Below are positions 62,737 to 64,000 of a stretch of 64,000 bases of DNA, piece after piece. Within the stretch, counting starts at the first letter, position 1; each line of letters starts with the position of its first letter. The translations under genes and the position numbers were made by a program. Origin of the DNA: Rhizobium sp. P40RR-XXII (lineage in GTDB: Bacteria; Pseudomonadota; Alphaproteobacteria; Rhizobiales; Rhizobiaceae); assembly GCF_012641405.1 (NCBI RefSeq), contig NZ_JABAII010000006.1, positions 124,001 to 188,000 on the forward strand. Reading direction: 5' to 3'. The notes under the pieces were generated by a model, which did no database searches, was not told the origin of the DNA, and saw only the letters and a list, made by a program, of their open reading frames with translations.

Positions 62737-63036
62737 CTAGCTTCGAATCGAAAGCCGCTCGATCCTGAGCGCGGTATTCTTCAGAGTCGCCCGATCCGTT
62801 TTTACGCCGTTGCGAATAAAGTCATTCACCGCCCAGGAAACACCGATAGTTTGGAGATTTGCCGTATTTTCTATTCCCATTTCGATCAAAATCGTAAGTC
62901 GCTCGGCTAAGATGTCGCAAGCGCGTTCATTGTCATCGAACCAGGGCTGATTGGTGATGCAGGCCAACACTTTTTGGAGTGTATCGGTCTGCTTCGGCGA
63001 CAGACGGCCACTCATAACACGGCGAAAACGCTCCAT
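62737..63036 (-). CDS. Small conserved-looking protein, unknown function
   Basis: A 99-residue protein without signal or membrane segment, predicted mostly helical (SPKQTDTLQKVLACITNQPW, ACDILAERLTILIEMGIENT). GGAG is eight to nine bases before the ATG, which supports translation. No family recognised. Confidence 0.58.
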   Translation of the reverse strand: MERFRRVMSGRLSPKQTDTLQKVLACITNQPWFDDNERACDILAERLTILIEMGIENTANLQTIGVSWAVNDFIRNGVKTDRATLKNTALRIERLSIRS

Positions 63037-63639
63037 TACTCACTCTCCAAACGCTATCGCCCGTCCAGCTTCGCGAACGGTTGCGTCTTCGAAGGAGAAT
63101 TTGCCCTGATGGCGCAGGGGCCATCAGGCCACCTTCCTCCGATCGACGCTTGCCGATGGTCCACTGTCACATCGCGATCACCCTGCCTTCACGGCTTGGG
63201 ACATTAGGCAGATCCCCACCCGGTTCCTACGTCCATTTTTGACGAGCGATGGCTACAGTAAGCATCAGCATGGGCATTTGGACGCCTTTTGATGGTGCTG
63301 TGGAGCGAACCGCTCTATCGAGTCAGTGTGCGTCCGACGACAATGCAAGGGGCATATTGATTGCCGCCGGACGCTGCACTCTTCGGCTCGCGGGTGGCAT
63401 CCGGGCCGACAATTAGAATATTAGCATCAAGCGTAACTTTGACGTACCTACCCGAATGGGTTGCTGGATTCGCTCGCCACCTACCCGCCGAAGGAGGGTT
63501 CATGCTTCTCCATTTCAAAATGGCTGGAAGAAGCGATCGGATGGGCGAGATGCGAATGATTGGACACCCGAATTGGACCGCATTCGTAATGTCGATTGCT
63601 TGAGCAGCGCTTTTTTCAATTCATCTCGCGAGCCGGTCA
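63037..63639. other. Gene-poor stretch
   Basis: About 600 bases without a gene that I can support. Short frames at 63315-63518 (reverse) and 63361-63603 (forward) overlap and lack family features. It contains the perfect inverted repeat at 63105-63128. Confidence 0.4.
63105..63128. repeat. Perfect 9-bp inverted repeat
   Basis: CCTGATGGC (63105-63113), loop GCAGGG, GCCATCAGG (63120-63128). No T-run follows on either strand, so a terminator is unlikely; it may be a protein-binding site or a REP-like element. Confidence 0.5.
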
Positions 63640-64000
63640 CTATGTTTCCTGTACGAAATGCCCCGGAGAAACCTGCCGGTAGGCCCGTTTCGGCGGCTCG
63701 TAATCGAGCGGCCTTACCGCACTCTTGATCTCATCGGAAGGCTGCGGCGCCACCTGACCACGGTGCGAGGGATCCGGGATCGGCACGGCCGAGATCAGCC
63801 GCCGCGTGTAAGGATGCTGCGGGTTATCGAAGATCGCCGCACGCGGGCCTATTTCAACGATTTCTCCAAGAAACATGACTGCGACGCGATGGCTTACCCG
63901 CTCCACGACCGCCATGTCATGACTGATGAAGAGATAGGCGAGCTGGCGTTCTTCCTGCAGCTCAAGCAGGAGATTGGCAACCTGCGCCTTGACCGAAACG
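63640..64000 (-). CDS. Oligopeptide/dipeptide ABC transporter ATP-binding protein, C-terminal part
   Basis: The frame enters from the right edge of the window; only the last ~120 residues are present. SVKAQVANLLLELQEERQ and LFISHDMAVVERVSHRVAVM cover the D-loop and switch His; HPYTRRLISAVPIPDPSHRG is the OppD/DppF-type C-terminal signature. The missing start is an effect of the window boundary, not of gene decay. It powers import of peptides or related solutes. Confidence 0.9.
   Translation of the reverse strand, partial: VSVKAQVANLLLELQEERQLAYLFISHDMAVVERVSHRVAVMFLGEIVEIGPRAAIFDNPQHPYTRRLISAVPIPDPSHRGQVAPQPSDEIKSAVRPLDYEPPKRAYRQVSPGHFVQET

Noticed and set aside
63315-63603. Two overlapping short frames in opposite directions
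   Set aside because: No SD, no recognisable family and mutual overlap; coding is not supported.
1-64000. CRISPR arrays, tRNA/rRNA genes, insertion sequences, replication origin
   Set aside because: I saw no regularly spaced repeats, cloverleaf genes, transposase genes or plasmid repABC genes; the tandem repeats in 13051-14145 are protein repeats of the curlin.

Overview
The window (about 60% G+C, dense genes, many ATGA/TGATG overlaps) reads as a piece of a Rhizobiaceae-like alphaproteobacterium (Rhizobium/Agrobacterium type). This is inferred from the sugar ABC cassettes with ROK and LacI regulators, an ExoF/ExoP/ExoY-type exopolysaccharide (EPS) set, an IalB-family protein and a curli operon carrying the alphaproteobacterial chaperone CsgH. 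Whether it is chromosome or plasmid cannot be told.

Layout. (1) 204-9047: a carbohydrate-uptake cassette: ROK regulator, Gfo/Idh/MocA dehydrogenase (reverse), then a binding protein, two permeases, a second ROK regulator, a TIM-barrel isomerase and an ATPase. A strong stem-loop follows the binding-protein gene. (2) 9075-14145: an IalB-type periplasmic protein, two small exported proteins and a reverse-strand curli operon csgA-csgH-csgB-csgF-csgG. The major curlin has 14 repeats; csgE and csgD are not seen. (3) 14473-17931: a toxin/antitoxin-like trio, then a LuxR-type regulator with a degenerate receiver and a Crp/Fnr regulator in unusually AT-rich surroundings. (4) 18159-51139: a large surface-polysaccharide locus with pyruvyltransferase, Wzy-like polymerase, GH16 glycanase, Wzx-like flippase, ExoY-like initiating transferase, two GT4 enzymes, ExoF-like export protein and an ExoP-like kinase fused to a GT2 glycosyltransferase. 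Nested inside it (22117-34576) is a three-protein NRPS/PKS assembly line, followed by a two-domain formyltransferase-like/beta-propeller protein, a phosphopantetheinyl transferase, a DegT aminotransferase, a GMC oxidoreductase and a methyltransferase-like protein. (5) 51384-59883: a small zinc-binding-type protein and a second sugar cassette under a LacI regulator with two visible operators; it also has a stem-loop after its binding-protein gene. (6) 59908-64000: DHFR-like reductase, LysR regulator, NmrA-like oxidoreductase, a small unknown gene, a gene-poor stretch and the 3' end of an oligopeptide ABC ATPase cut by the window edge.

The most unusual part is the assembly line inside the EPS locus. 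Its order is A-T / KS-AT-ACP-aminotransferase-C-A-T / C-T-TE. The adenylation pockets read as a branched hydrophobic residue (Ile-like code) and glycine, the AT carries the malonyl motif, and the aminotransferase follows a module with no ketoreductase, which predicts a 3,4-diamino (aminostatine-like) acid joined to glycine. The last C domain has HQ instead of the catalytic HH and no partner A domain, and the thioesterase has cysteine in place of the nucleophilic serine. Whether the product is a free small molecule or a decoration of the polysaccharide is open. The neighbouring PPTase supplies the cofactor arm that all four carrier domains need.
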